64,000 nucleotides of DNA, from NCBI RefSeq assembly GCF_046630445.1, contig NC_092338.1:225502501-225566500 (forward strand). Reading direction: 5' to 3'. Shown here piece by piece: positions 32,515 to 46,537 of this stretch (position 1 is the stretch's first letter; the number at the start of each line of letters is the position of its first letter). Source of the DNA: Rutidosis leptorrhynchoides (taxonomy: Eukaryota; Streptophyta; Magnoliopsida; Asterales; Asteraceae). Both the position numbers and the translations under genes were made by a program. The notes beneath the pieces were generated by a model. It searched no databases and had not been told where the DNA came from. It was given only the letters and a program-made list of their open reading frames with translations.

Positions 32515-35500
32515 ATGGCACCGACTACTCGACACACCGTGAATATGAATGAAGAGGAATTCCGTACTTTTCTAGCTTCAAACATAGCCGCAGTACAGGC
32601 TGCGCTACATACCAACAATAACCTTGGATCTAGCAGTACAGGAAATCGTGTAGGATGCACCTATAAAGAATTCACTGCCTGCAAACCTTTGGAATTTGAT
32701 GGAACCGAAGGACCGATCGGATTGAAACGGTGGACCGAGAAGGTCGAATCGGTGTTTGCCATAAGTAAGTGTACTGAAGAGGACAAAGTAAAGTACGCTA
32801 CGCATACCTTCACAGGTTCTGCGTTAACATGGTGGAATACCTATCTAGAGCAAGTGGGACAAGACGATGCGTACGCACTACCGTGGTCAGCATTCAAGCA
32901 CTTGATGAACGAGAAGTACCGTCCCAGAACCGAGGTCAATAAGCTCAAGACAGAACTTAGAGGGTTACGAACCCAAGGATTTGATATTACCACGTACGAA
33001 AGACGATTCACAGAATTGTGCCTATTGTGTCCGGGAGCATTCGAAGATGAGGAAGAGAAGATCGATGCGTTTGTGAAAGGATTACCGGAAAGAATCCAAG
33101 AAGATATAAGTTCACACGAGCCCGCCTCCATACAACAGGCATGTAGAATGGCTCACAAACTCGTGAACCAAATTGAAGAAAGATTTAAAGAACAGACTGC
33201 TAAAGAGGCCAATGTGAAGCAAGTCAAAAGAAAGTGGGAGGAAAACGGTGATAAGAATCACCAATACAACAACAACAGCAATTACAACAATAATCGCAAC
33301 AATTATCCCAACAATCGCAACATCAATCGCAACTACAACAAACGGCCCAACAACAACAACAACAACAACAGCAACTACAACAATCATCCCAACAACAATA
33401 ATAACCGCAACAACAACAACAATCAGAAGCAGCTATGCCAAAGGTGTGAAAAGAATCACTCGGGGTTCTGCACCAAATTTTGCAACAAGTGTAAAAGAAA
33501 TGGTCATAGCGCGGCGAAGTGTGAGGTCTACGGACCAGGGGTTAATAGAACGAAAGGAACAAATGGTGTCGGAACGAGTAATGGCGGAGCAAGTAGTGTC
33601 GGAGCAAGTTATGCCAATGTAGTTTGTTATAAATGTGGAAAACCAGGCCACATTATTAGAAATTTCCCGAACCAGGAGAACACGAATGGACAAGGCCGTG
33701 GAAGAGTTTTCAATATTAATGCGGCAGAGGCACAGGAAGACCCGGAGCTTGTTACGGGTACGTTTCTTATTGACAATAAATCTGCTTACGTTTTATTTGA
33801 TTCGGGTGCAGATAGAAGCTATATGAGTAGAGATTTTTGTGCTAAATTAAGTTGTCCATTGACGCCTTTGGATAGTAAATTTTTACTCGAATTAGCAAAT
33901 GGTAAATTAATTTCAGCAGATAATATATGTCGGAATCGAGAAATTAAACTGGTTAGCGAAACATTTAAGATTGATTTGATACCAGTAGAGTTAGGGAGTT
34001 TTGATGTGATAATCGGTATGGACTGGTTGAAAGAAGTGAAAGCGGAGATCGTTTGTTACAAAAATGCAATTCGCATTATACGAGAAAAAGGAAAACCCTT
34101 AATGGTGTACGGAGAAAAGGGCAACACGAAGCTACATCTTATTAGTAATTTGAAGGCACAAAAACTAATAAGAAAAGGTTGCTATGCTGTTCTAGCACAC
34201 GTCGAGAAAGTACAAACTGAAGAAAAGAGCATCAATGATGTTCCCGTCGCAAAAGAATTTCCTGATGTATTTCCGAAAGAATTACCGGGATTACCCCCAC
34301 ATCGATCCGTTGAATTTCAAATAGATCTTGTACCAGGAGCTGCACCAATAGCTCGTGCTCCTTACAGACTCGCACCCAACGAGATGAAAGAACTACAAAG
34401 CCAATTACAAGAACTTTTAGAGCGTGGTTTCATTCGACCAAGCACATCACCGTGGGGAGCTCCTGTTTTGTTTGTCAAGAAGAAAGATGGTACATTCAGG
34501 TTGTGTATCGACTACCGAGAGTTGAACAAACTTACCATCAAGAACCGCTACCCACTACTGAGAATCGATGACTTATTTGATCAACTACAAGGCTCGTCTG
34601 TTTATTCAAAGATTGAATTACGTTCCGGGTATCATCAAATGCGGGTGAAAGAAGATGATATTCCAAAGACTGCTTTCAGAACACGTTACGGTCATTACGA
34701 GTTTATGGTCATGCCGTTTGGTTTAACTAATGCACCAGCTGTGTTCATGGACCTTATGAACCGAGTGTGTGGACCATACCTTGACAAGTTTGTCATTGTT
34801 TTCATTGATGACATACTTATTTACTCAAAGAATGACCAAGAACACGGTGAACATTTGAGAAAGGTGTTAGAAGTATTGAGGAAGGAAGAATTGTACGCTA
34901 AGTTTTCAAAGTGTGCATTTTGGTTGGAAGAAGTTCAATTCCTCGGTCACATAGTGAACAAAGAAGGTATTAAGGTGGATCCGGCAAAGATAGAAACTGT
35001 TGAAAAGTGGGAAACCCCGAAAACTCCGAAACACATACGCCAGTTTTTAGGACTAGCTGGTTACTACAGAAGGTTCATCCAAGACTTTTCCAGAATAGCA
35101 AAACCGTTGACTGCATTAACGCATAAAGGGAAGAAATTTGAATGGAATGATGAACAAGAGAAAGCGTTTCAGTTATTGAAGAAAAAGCTAACTACGGCAC
35201 CTATATTGTCATTGCCTGAAGGGAATGATGATTTTGTGATTTATTGTGATGCATCAAAGCAAGGTCTCGGTTGTGTATTAATGCAACGAACGAAGGTGAT
35301 TGCTTATGCGTCTAGACAATTGAAGATTCACGAACAAAATTATACGACGCATGATTTGGAATTAGGCGCGGTTGTTTTTGCATTAAAGACTTGGAGGCAC
35401 TACTTATATGGGGTCAAAAGTATTATATATACCGACCACAAAAGTCTTCAACACATATTTAATCAGAAACAACTGAATATGAGGCAGCGTAGGTGGATTG

Positions 35501-37086
35501 AATTATTGAATGATTACGACTTTGAGATTCGTTACCACCCGGGGAAGGCAAATGTGGTAGCCGATGCCTTGAGCAGGAAGGACAGAGAACCCATTCGAGT
35601 AAAATCTATGAATATAATGATTCATAATAACATTACTACTCAAATAAAGGAGGCGCAACAAGGAGTTTTAAAAGAGGGAAATTTAAAGGATGAAATACCC
35701 AAAGGATCGGAGAAGCATCTTAATATTCGGGAAGACGGAACCCGGTATAGGGCTGAAAGGATTTGGGTACCAAAATTTGGAGATATGAGAGAAATGGTAC
35801 TTAGAGAAGCTCATAAAACCAGATACTCAATACATCCTGGAACGGGGAAGATGTACAAGGATCTCAAGAAACATTTTTGGTGGCCGGGTATGAAAGCCGA
35901 TGTTGCTAAATAAGTAGGAGAATGTTTGACGTGTTCTAAGGTCAAAGCTGAGCATCAGAAACCATCAGGTCTACTTCAACAACCCGAAATCCCGGAATGG
36001 AAATGGGAAAACATTACCATGGATTTCATCACTAAATTGCCAAGGACTGCAAGTGGTTTTGATACTATTTGGGTAATAGTTGACCGTCTCACCAAATCAG
36101 CACACTTCTTGCCAATAAGAGAAGATGACAAGATGGAGAAGTTAGCACGACTGTATTTGAAGGAAGTCATCTCCAGACATGGAATACCAATCTCTATTAT
36201 CTCTGATAGGGATGGCAGATTTATTTCAAGATTCTGGCAGACATTACAGCAAGCATTAGGAACTTGTCTAGACATGAGTACTGCCTATCATCCACAAACT
36301 GATGGGCAGAGCGAAAGGACGATACAAACGCTTGAAGACATGCTACGAGCATGTGTTATTGATTTCGGAAACAGTTGGGATCGACATCTACCGTTAGCAG
36401 AATTTTCCTACAACAACAGCTACCATTCAAGCATTGAGATGGCACCGTTTGAAGCACTTTATGGTAGAAAGTGCAGGTCTCCGATTTGTTGGAGTGAAGT
36501 GGGGGATAGACAGATTACGGGTCCGGAGATTATACAAGAAACTACCGAGAAGATCATCCAAATTCAACAACGGTTGAAAACCGCCCAAAGTCGACAAAAG
36601 AGCTACGCTGACATTAAAAGAAAAGATATAGAATTTGAAATTGGAGAGATGGCCATGCTTAAAGTTGCACCTTGGAAAGGCGTTGTTCGATTTGGTAAAC
36701 GAGGGAAATTAAATCCAAGGTATATTGGACCATTCAAGATTATTGATCGTGTCGGACCAGTAGCTTACCGACTAGAGTTACCTCAACAACTCGCGGCTGT
36801 ACATAACACTTTCCACATCTCGAATTTAAAGAAATGTTTTGCTAAAGAAGATCTCACTATTCCGTTAGATGAAATCCAAATCAACGAAAAACTTCAATTC
36901 ATCGAAGAACCCGTCGAAATAATGGATCGTGAGGTTAAAAGAATTAAGCAAAACAAGATACCAATTATTAAGGTTCGATGGAATGCTCGTAGAGGACCCG
37001 AGTTCACCTGGGAGCGTGAACATCAGATGAAGAAGAAATACCCGCATCTATTTCCAGAAGATTCGTCAACACCTTCAACAGCTTAA
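32515..37086 (+). pseudogene. Chromovirus gag-pol, full length with one in-frame stop
   Basis: The frame has 1523 codons. Order: Gag core (about 60-190, with [16 protein letters not shown]), an asparagine-rich linker (about 245-310), zinc knuckles, retropepsin ([10 protein letters not shown], about 440), reverse transcriptase (about 640-820, [10 protein letters not shown]), RNase H (about 915-1035), integrase zinc region and core (D at [10 protein letters not shown] at ISDRDGRF, E at GQSERT), and a chromodomain-like end (EIMDREVKR to EFTWERE). Three defects are visible: TAA at codon 1133 (35911-35913) between the HH and CC parts of the integrase zinc finger; Glu at codon 701 in [11 protein letters not shown], where the family has catalytic Asp; and Phe at codon 384, the last position of the second CCHC knuckle. 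No frameshifts. In life it would supply capsid and replication enzymes. Confidence 0.92.
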
Positions 37087-37121
37087 AATTTCGGGACGAA
37101 ATTTATTTAACGGGTAGGTAC
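37086..37121 (+). promoter_or_regulatory. Hairpin and PPT-like signal (young chromovirus)
   Basis: AAATTTCG-gga-CGAAATTT is a perfect 8-bp stem overlapping the gag-pol stop codon. It is followed by ATTTAACGGGTAGGTAC, which adjoins the 3' LTR at 37122. Confidence 0.7.
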
Positions 37122-40100
37122 TGTAGTGACCCGAACTTTTCCATGTTTATATATATTAATTGAGATTGATATTTACATGATTAAATGTTTCCAACCTGTT
37201 AAGCAATCAAACTTGTTAAGACTTGATTAATTGAAATATGTTTCATATAGACAATTGACCACCCAAGTTGACCGGTGATTCACGAACGTTAAAACTTGTA
37301 AAAACTATATGATGACATATAATGGATATATATATATATAGTTAACATGATACTATGATAAGTAAACATATCATTAAGTATATTAACAATGAACTACATA
37401 TGTAAAAACAAGACTACCAACTTAATGATTTTTAAACGAGACATATATGTAACGATTATCGTTGTAAAGACATTTAATGTATATATATCATATTAAGAGA
37501 TATTCATACATGATAATATCATGATAATATAATAATTTAAAATCTCATTTGATATTATAAACATTGGGTTAACAACATTTAACAAGATCGTTAACATAAA
37601 GGTTTCAAAACAACACTTACATGTAACGACTAACGATGACTTAACGACTCAGTTAAAATGTATATACATGTAGTGTTTTAATATGTATTTATACACTTTT
37701 GAAAGACTTCAATACACTTATCAAAATACTTCTACTTAACAAAAATTCTTACAATTACATCCTCGTTCAGTTTCATCAACAATTCTACTGGTATGCACCC
37801 GTATTCGTACTCGTACAATACACAGCTTTTAGATGTATGTACTATTGGTATATACACTCCAATGATCAGCTCTTAGCAGCCCATGTGAGTCACCTAACAT
37901 ATGTGGGAACCATCATTTGGCAACTAGCATGAAATATCTCATAAAATTACAAAAATATGAGTAATCATTCATGACTTATTTACATGAAAACAAAATTACA
38001 TATCCTTTATATCTAATCCATACACCAACGACCAAAAACACCTACAAACACTTTCATTCTTCAATTTTCTTCATCTAATTGATCTCTCTCAAGTTCTATC
38101 TTCAAGTTCTAAGTGTTCTTCATAAATTCCAAAAGTTCTAGTTTCATAAAATCAAGAATACTTTCAAGTTTGCTAGCTCACTTCCAATCTTGTAAGGTGA
38201 TCATCCAACCTCAAGAAATCTTTGTTTCTTACAGTAGGTTATCATTCTAATACAAGGTAATAATCATATTCAAACTTTGGTTCAATTTCTATAACTATAA
38301 CAATCTTATTTCAAGTGATGATCTTACTTGAACTTGTTTTCGTGTCATGATTCTGCTTCAAGAACTTCGAGCCATCCAAGGATCCATTGAAGCTAGATCC
38401 ATTTTTCTCTTTTCCAGTAGGTTTATCCAAGGAACTTAAGGTAGTAATGATGTTCATAACATCATTCGATTCATACATATAAAGCTATCTTATTCGAAGG
38501 TTTAAACTTGTAATCACTAGAACCTAGTTTAGTTAATTCTAAACTTGTTCGCAAACAAAAGTTAATCCTTCTAACTTGACTTTTAAAATCAACTAAACAC
38601 ATGTTCTATATCTATATGATATGCTAACTTAATGATTTAAAACCTGGAAACACGAAAAACACCGTAAAACCGGATTTACGCCGTCGTAGTAACACCGCGG
38701 GCTGTTTTGGGTTAGTTAATTAAAAACTATGATAAACTTTGATTTTAAAGTTGTTATTCTGAGAAAATGATTTTTATTATGAACATGAAACTATATCCAA
38801 AAATTATGATTAAACTCAAAGTGGAAGTATGTTTTCTAAAATGGTCATCTAGACGTCGTTCTTTCGACTGAAATGACTACCTTTACAAAAACGACTTGTA
38901 ACTTATTTTTCCGACTATAAACCTATACTTTTCTGTTTAGATTCATAAAATAGAGTTCAATATGAAACCATAGCAATTTGATTCACTCAAAACGGATTTA
39001 AAATGAAGAAGTTATGGGTAAAACAAGATTGGATAATTTTTCTCATTTTAGCTACGTGAAAATTGGTAACAAATCTATTCCAACCATAACTTAATCAACT
39101 TGTATTGTATATTATGTAATCTTGAGATACCATAGACACGTATACAATGTTTCGACCTATCATGTCGACACATCTATATATATTTCGGAACAACCATAGA
39201 CACTCTATATGTGAATGTTGGAGTTAGCTATACAGGGTTGAGGTTGATTCCAAAATATATATAGTTTAAGTTGTGATCAATACTGAGATACGTATACACT
39301 GGGTCGTGGATTGATTCAGGATAATATTTATCGATTTATTTCTGAACATCTAACTGTGGACAACTAGTTGTAGGTTACTAACGAGGACAGCTGACTTAAT
39401 AAACTTAAAACATCAAAATATATTAAAAGTGTTGTAAATATATTTTGAACATACTTTGATATATATGTATATATTGTTATAGGTTCGTGAATCAACCAGT
39501 GGCCAAGTCTTACTTCCCGACGAAGTAAAAATCTGTGAAAGTGAGTTATAGTCCCACTTTTAAAATCTAATATTTTTGGGATGAGAATACATGCAGGTTT
39601 TATAAATGATTTACAAAATAGACACAAGTACGTGAAACTACATTCTATGGTTGAATTATCGAAATCGAATATGTCCCTTTTTATTAAGTCTGGTAATCTA
39701 AGAATTAGGGAACAGACACCCTAATTGACGCGAATCCTAAAGATAGATCTATTGGGCCTAACAAACCCCATCCAAAGTACCGGATGCTTTAGTACTTCGA
39801 AATTTATATCATATCCGAAGGGTGTCCCGAAATGATGGGGATATTCTTATATATGCATCTTGTTAATGTCGGTTACCAGGTGTTCACCATATGAATGATT
39901 TTTATCTCTATGTATGGGATGTGTATTGAAATATGAAATCTTGTGGTCTATTGTTACGATTTGATATATATAGGTTAAACCTATAACTCACCAACATTTT
40001 TGTTGACGTTTAAAGCATGTTTATTCTCAGGTGAATATTAAGAGCTTCCGCTGTTGCATACTAAAATAAGGACAAGATTTGGAGTCCATGTTTGTATGAA

Positions 40101-40374
40101 ATTGTGTAAAAGCTGCATTCAAGAAACTGATTTCGATGTAACATATTTGTATTGTAAACCATTATGTAATGGTCGTGTGTAAATAGGATATTTTAGATTA
40201 TCATTATTTGATAATCTACGTAAAGCTTTTTAAACCTTTATTTATGAAATAAAGGTTATGGTTTGTTTTAAAAATGAATGCAGTCTTTGAAAAACGTCTC
40301 ATATAGAGGTCAAAACCTCGCAACGAAATCAATTAATATGGAACGTTTTTAATCAATAAGAACGGGACATTTCA
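37122..40374 (+). repeat. 3' LTR of the young chromovirus
   Basis: It is nearly identical to 27258-30508 and is followed by the TGTTG duplication. The conserved core is at 39730-39800. Confidence 0.92.
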
Positions 40375-40379
40375 TGTTG

Positions 40380-41784
40380 TGCATTTTCAAAGTACTGATT
40401 GTTGATTCCTGATAAGTGGTATGGTAGTTCTCGTTACAAGATGCGGATGAGTATATGATAGGATTTCAATGAATAAATATATTGATTTATCGGAGAGATT
40501 TAAACCAATAGGAAACGAGGTTGTTGATACGTTTGCTGGTAATATGGTAGAATATGAAAGGTTCCCCGGTAACACTAAAAGAGCACGCATATATATCAAG
40601 GTTATAGTAAGGGTAGTCCGACTGAAAAGTCGAAGTTGACTTGCTGGAGCTGTGACAAAATTTGCTACCTTGAAAAGGAATTGTAAAGTTATTTTGGGTA
40701 ATAATAATGCTAAAGGAGCTAACACAGATACGGGTTAAATGTTTACTCAAGTTCCGAATGTTTTCAGGTGCATAACAATATGCATCAATATTTTCTTCCG
40801 TAGATGAAGTGCAGTTGGTTCATCCTCTCGGTTGAGGTGTTTTCAAGAATCATGAAAGGTTTGAACGCAGATTGTAATCTTGATAATACGAATGGGGTTT
40901 AAAATGAAATCAAGCGGCAAACTTGAAGAATTATTTATTTTCATATGTTATAAACAACATTTTAATTCATTTTAATTGTCCAATGTTGATAGTCCTCAGT
41001 TGATAGTTTACAGTTAGCAATTCACTAATTCATATACAATATTCGAATTAATTAATAAGTATCGTGACCCGTGTACATGTCTTAGACTCAATCACAACTC
41101 AAACTATATATATTATTGTAGAATCAACCTCAACCCTGTATATCTAACTCCCGCATTACTGCATATAGAGTGTCTATGATTATTTCAAATAATATATATA
41201 GATGCGTCGATATGATATGTCAAAACCTTGTATACGTGTCCCGATATTTAAAGTGCGTAAAATAAATAATAGAAATTAAATGACGATAAATAAAATTTCG
41301 AGAATTAAAATTACGATAAATAAAATGCGATAAATAAATTGCGATAAATAAAAGGTAATACGGAATTAACAGTTAGCTAGGAACAGTTAGCTAGGATTTT
41401 GTTAGCGTGAATTCTTAACAAAATTCCTCATAGTTAATTTGTCTGTTTCTAACAAATTTTATTTTGTCAAATGTTTTCTTCATTATGCCACTTGTTGGAT
41501 TCTGATAGGTCAAAATTCAAATATGAAATTGAATGAAAATGATTATTCTGCGGTGAACGGATACGTATATCGATGGTTGTAAGTAGGATAGTAAATGACC
41601 GTTGAATCAGATTCGAATAATGTACATTGTAATTTATTAATGTGAACTCTAAATATTCCTCGGGTATTACCTACCCGTTAAAATATTTTCACCATTAACG
41701 GTTTGTACAAAAGAATTTTTAATTACAATCTTTATGAAAACATATATACATACATATATATTTTTTTCAGATATAATTATGGAT
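40380..41784 (-). mobile_element. Internal region of element C, middle part
   Basis: It continues element C after the chromovirus. Around 40487-40725 (minus strand) the words LPGNLSY and ANVSTTSF match 7699-7770 of element A, the decayed second ORF. The stretch 40960-41420 includes text resembling LTR leader sequence and ATAAATAAA-type repeats, with no gene. The palindrome CGGGTA-N5-TACCCG is at 41661-41677. Confidence 0.55.
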
Positions 41785-42438
41785 TTAATGAGTTAATATA
41801 ACATTAAACTCATTTGCTTTTCGGTTAGGATTAGAGTACATAATCTCTAAAACATTAGAGATTATATAATCATCATGTAGAACGAAGATAATTGATGTGG
41901 AACGATACGTAGAACGATGATTATACTCGAGGTACAGAATGAAATGTTGAGGCATGGATTGTTGATGGACTGGTGCTGTTACTGATGGTACTATTAGTGC
42001 CGGTGATGTTGCTGAAGCTGGTAAGTTTTGCACCATATTCTCCAAATTGATTACTCGAGCGCGAAGTTCGTTGCCTCCTTCCATTACTCCAGGATGATTG
42101 TCGGTCGAAATGAACGGATGAATAAGGTTTAGAATCTTAGATAAAATATAATCGTGACGAGCTACCCTGGAAATGAGGCTGAAAGTGGTGTTTCGGATAG
42201 GTTCGCCGGTAAGTGCTTTAGGTTCATCGTCAAGAGGTAAATTCGGTTGGTGAAAAGGATCGCCTTCTTCACATTTCCATTGATTAAGTCGACTACGAAC
42301 TCATCTCCAATTCATCCAGAATTGAAGATGACTAGTTGGTTTATTCATTTCATTTACACTGCATTCGGAGCTTAGGTGAATATCCATGTCGGAGTAGCTG
42401 TCGGAATTCGAGGAATTCGAACTGGTTGAGGGATTCAT
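41785..42438 (-). pseudogene. Small ORF of element C, premature stop
   Basis: The frame has 217 codons and corresponds to 6327-6761 of element A, sharing FWMNW, EEGDPFH, ALTGEPIRNT, FSLISRV, RHDYIL, TDNHPGV and NELRARV, and continuing about 70 residues past the end of the A copy. A TGA replaces a Trp codon shortly after FWMNWR, so this copy is broken, although the rest of the frame is open. The C-terminal part is proline-, tyrosine- and serine-rich. The function is unknown. Confidence 0.6.
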
Positions 42439-42729
42439 CTCGTACGATCATATGAAGGATTTTCGATAAGAAATAGATTATAGGATGTAGATTAGTACCC
42501 TGCAATACATAATTTACATATGCATATATAATACTAAAATCCCCTAAGTTACGGAGGAATCTATGGAAGCTGTCAGGCAAAGGTAACAATAACAGATACG
42601 CTAAGATATGAATTTATCTATACACTGTCTATGCAATAGAGGCAGTAAGACATGTCTAGACTAAGAATGATAAGCAGGTAATTTTCTAAGGATGATAAGT
42701 AGATGATTTTTGACAAAAATGATAAGCAA

Positions 42730-42845
42730 AACTTTTTACATGCAGACACGGTCGAAGTCCAGACCCACTAATGCATCTAAACAACTATCAGTTAGACACA
42801 CTAATGCAAGACCTGGTTCGCTAAGACCACTGCTCTGATACCAAC
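42730..42845 (-). promoter_or_regulatory. Primer binding site and conserved leader (element C)
   Basis: Minus strand: TGGTATCAGAGC (42843-42832) then the shared leader with GCATTAGTGTGTC, GCATTAGTGGGTC and TGGACTTCGACCGTGT. Confidence 0.7.
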
Positions 42846-43851
42846 TGAAGCGACCCGTCCTAATCCATCCGGACGAAGTCCATATTGATTATAGACGATT
42901 CGTAATAGTTGATTACATCGCGAGGTACTTGACCTCTATATGATACATTTTACAAACATTGCGTTCGTTTTTAAAAGAAAAACTTGCTTTACATCGAAAG
43001 TTGATGGCATGCATATCATTTCATAATATATCTAACTATAATTGACTTAATAATAATCTTGATGAACTCAATGACTCGAATGCAACGTCTTTTGAAATAT
43101 GTCATGAATGACTCCAAGTAATATCTCTAAAATGAGCAAATGCACAGCGGAAGATTTCTTTCATACCTGAGAATAAACATGCTTTAAAGTGTCAACCAAA
43201 AGGTTGGTGAGTTCATTAGTTTATCATAAATAATCATTTCATAATTTTAATAGACCACAAGATTTCATATTTCCAATTCTCATAAATAAACGTCCCATGC
43301 ATAGAGACAAAAAAATATCATTCATATGGATTGAACATCTGGTAACCGACATTAACTAGATGCATATTAGAATATCCCCTATCATTCCGGGAAACCCTTC
43401 GAACATGATATAAAACAACATCGAAGTACTAAAGCATCCGGTACGTTGGATGGGGTTCGTCGGGCCCTTAGATCTTTCTTTAGGATTCGCGTCAATTAGG
43501 GTGTCTGTTCCCTAATTCTTAGATTACCAGACTTAATAAAAAGGGGCATATTCGATTTCGATAATTCAATCATAGAATGTAGTTTCACGTACTTGTGTCT
43601 ATTTTGTAAATCATTTATAAAAGCAGCTCATGTATTCTCAGTCCCAAAAATATATATTGCAAAGGCATTTAAAAAGGGAGCAAATGAAACTCACAGTACT
43701 GTACTTTGTAGTAAAAATACACATGACGTCATTTATCAAGAGTAGGGTTGGCCTTGGATTCACGAACCTATATCATTGGTGTATTTATTAATATACATAT
43801 TTGTAATCGAATAAATATATATATAATTCTATTAGTTATATCTTTTGTATT

Positions 43852-43926
<75 letters not shown>

Positions 43927-46532
43927 TATATATATATGTTTCATATATTCCTTTTGTATAGAAAAAAAAATATAAATTTTATTAAGTTATATGTATTGAT
44001 TGTATTTTTTTTATATAATTTGTTTGTTAAAAAAAATAATGTAGTATTCTTAATAATGTTAGTAATGGTAAAAATGGTAAAAATGATAATTCTTATTATT
44101 ATTAAATAAGATAATAATGTTAATAATTATTCTAATGGTTATGATAATGATAATGAATATAATAATTGTAATTGTAAAATATGAATTTTACTGTTAATGA
44201 TAATATTAATAACAATAATATTAATAGTAATAATGATATTATTGATAATAATTATAATAATAATACTGATAGTTTTATTAATAGCTTTAGTAAAATTGAT
44301 AGTAATGATAGTAAATTTTGTTAATAACAGTATAGATAATGATAATCATAATAATACTAGTAAAAATTTATGATGATACTGATAAATATGATATTATTAA
44401 TTGTAAATGTATTGATGATACTAGTATTTATAAAACGGTACAAATTCTAATATTGATGATAATAATATATTTTTATTTCCTTCATAATAATAATAATGAT
44501 AATCATAATCATAATCCTAGTGATGATAAAATACTAAAATGATAAGTTTATTACTAATAATAATATTATTAATACTTATCATAATAATAATAGTAATGTC
44601 TATAATACTTTCAAATATGATAACAAGTATGATACTAATAATAACAATAACAATAACAATAACAATCATAACAATCACAATACTAATAATAATACTAATA
44701 ATAATTAATATATAATAATAATAATAAAATTAGAAAAGAAAACTACCTCACATGAAAAGAGCTTCAAAAAAAAAAAAAAAAAACTGCCGTCCTCTGGACT
44801 CGATCTCGAGACCACATGCTCACACACAAACACTCTCGACCCTCCCACCAATTCTGTTTCTCTGTACTATAATCGAATTTAAATTTTATGTATAAACTGT
44901 TTTCTTCTATTCCTCTTCTTCTTCACAAGTCCCATGGATTCAACAAAACATCACTAACCAAATAACAAAATCGGGGTTCCATTTAAGACTTCAAAACATT
45001 TCAGAAAATATAACTTGGGTTCTAAAATATAAAAAAAATAAAAATAAAATAATAAAAGGCCTACTGCAGCGTCGGTATTTGGAACAAAAAAAATATTGAT
45101 TTCGTAATTGATAACGTTATAGATAATGTTTATAACACGAAATAGTTTTCTAAACATGTATAAAAACTACTGGAATCGTCAACTGATCTTGAATTGTACC
45201 ACACATCTCGAATTTGATCCAAGAACAATGGTTGACTTTCTTATTTGAAAACTTTGACTCCGAAATTCAACATCAATACAAAGAATTGGGACGCGAAAAC
45301 TTACAGATAGAATGAATACAAGATTCATAACATATCCTCATTATTACATTTTGCAATTTCGCTCAAAATCGAAGTTTTGGAAAAATGAACTCATACAGAG
45401 GTGACGAGTTGAACTAAATAAATAAATAACTGAATAATTTTGTTAAATCTTGATTTATAGAAAAACAGAGATATTGTGTAATTTATAATGATTGTTAAAA
45501 AGAAAAATGGAATAGCTGAATGAGCACTTCGTTCGATAGTCTTCCCATTTAAGAACAGATAAAAAAAAAATTAAATAAAATATATAGATTAAAGGTGAAA
45601 TGGATTGGTAATGAATTTGGATATATCTGTGTTAACTTCTACTTTATTACATAATTAGAGACAAAGTCAATTCTATGTACAGTGTAGTTGGTATATCAAA
45701 CTGATCGAGCATCTTTCCCCTTTTTTTTATAATTTATAAATAGTATAAATATATTAATAATAATAATCATAATAATAATACTAATTAACAATAATACTAA
45801 TTAATAATAATCGTAGTATTATTTATAAGATAATAATAATATTACATTTAAAGATAATGATAATAATAATATAATAATACTAATTACAATAATGTTAATA
45901 TTATTAATGATAATAATAATATGAATACTAATAATACTACAAGAATTTATATATCTCAAAATCATATCTATAGATTATATATCTAAAATAATAATGTTAA
46001 TAACACTAGTTTTGATATTACTAATAATATTATTTTAACAACTATATTTATAATTAAATTTATTATATTGGTATTACATCTAATTGATTAAGTAATATAA
46101 CTGTATAGTATCTATTATGTAATAACTTATATTGAGTATTAAGTTCTTATACATTTTAATACATATACATTGTACATATAATAATTATGTATAAAAATCT
46201 TATATATTTATATGTGGATTCATTTTAATAACATCATAGTAATTTTATATATTATTTTACAGTTTTAATTCGAATGGTTAAATTGTATTTCATTAATTCA
46301 AATTATATATACCTATATTGATGTTTATATATATATGTAAATATATATCTATATATATACATCGTTTATTAACATCAATAGTTCGTGAATCGTCGGGAAC
46401 AGTCGAAGGGTAAATTGTATATATGAAAACAGTTCAAAAATTTTGAGAATCAACATTACAGACTTTGCTTATCGTGTCGAAATTATGTAAAGATTAAGTT
46501 TAAATTTGGTCGGAAATTCCCGGGTCGTCACA
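42846..46532 (-). repeat. 5' LTR of element C
   Basis: It is the partner of 22034-25691, 3687 bp. The differences are scattered substitutions and microsatellite length ((AT)n at 43856-43937). It is followed by the GGATG duplication. Confidence 0.88.
44796..44850 (-). ncRNA. tRNA-like A/B-box module (element C 5' LTR)
   Basis: This is the same module as at 23984-24038: the B-box word GATCGAGTCC is at 44805-44796 and the imperfect A box at 44850-44840. Confidence 0.45.
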
Positions 46533-46537
46533 GGATG

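Larger units (their letters stand above)
27258..40374 (+). mobile_element. Young, near-complete Tekay-type chromovirus carrying an F-box ORF
   Basis: LTRs 27258-30508 (3251 bp) and 37122-40374 (3253 bp) flank 6.6 kb of internal sequence, with exact TGTTG duplications at 27253-27257 and 40375-40379. By eye the LTRs differ at about 20 positions, roughly 0.6 percent, so the insertion is recent. The order is primer site and leader, ORF1, F-box ORF, palindrome, gag-pol with chromodomain, hairpin and polypurine-type signal. The gypsy order (RT, RNase H, integrase) and the C-terminal chromodomain-like segment place it among chromoviruses; Tekay/Del is my best guess. It is inserted in element C in the opposite orientation. 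Confidence 0.92.

Noticed and set aside
33112..33387. Valine-rich minus-strand frame (also 59356-59583)
   Set aside because: It is the antisense of the asparagine-rich Gag linker.
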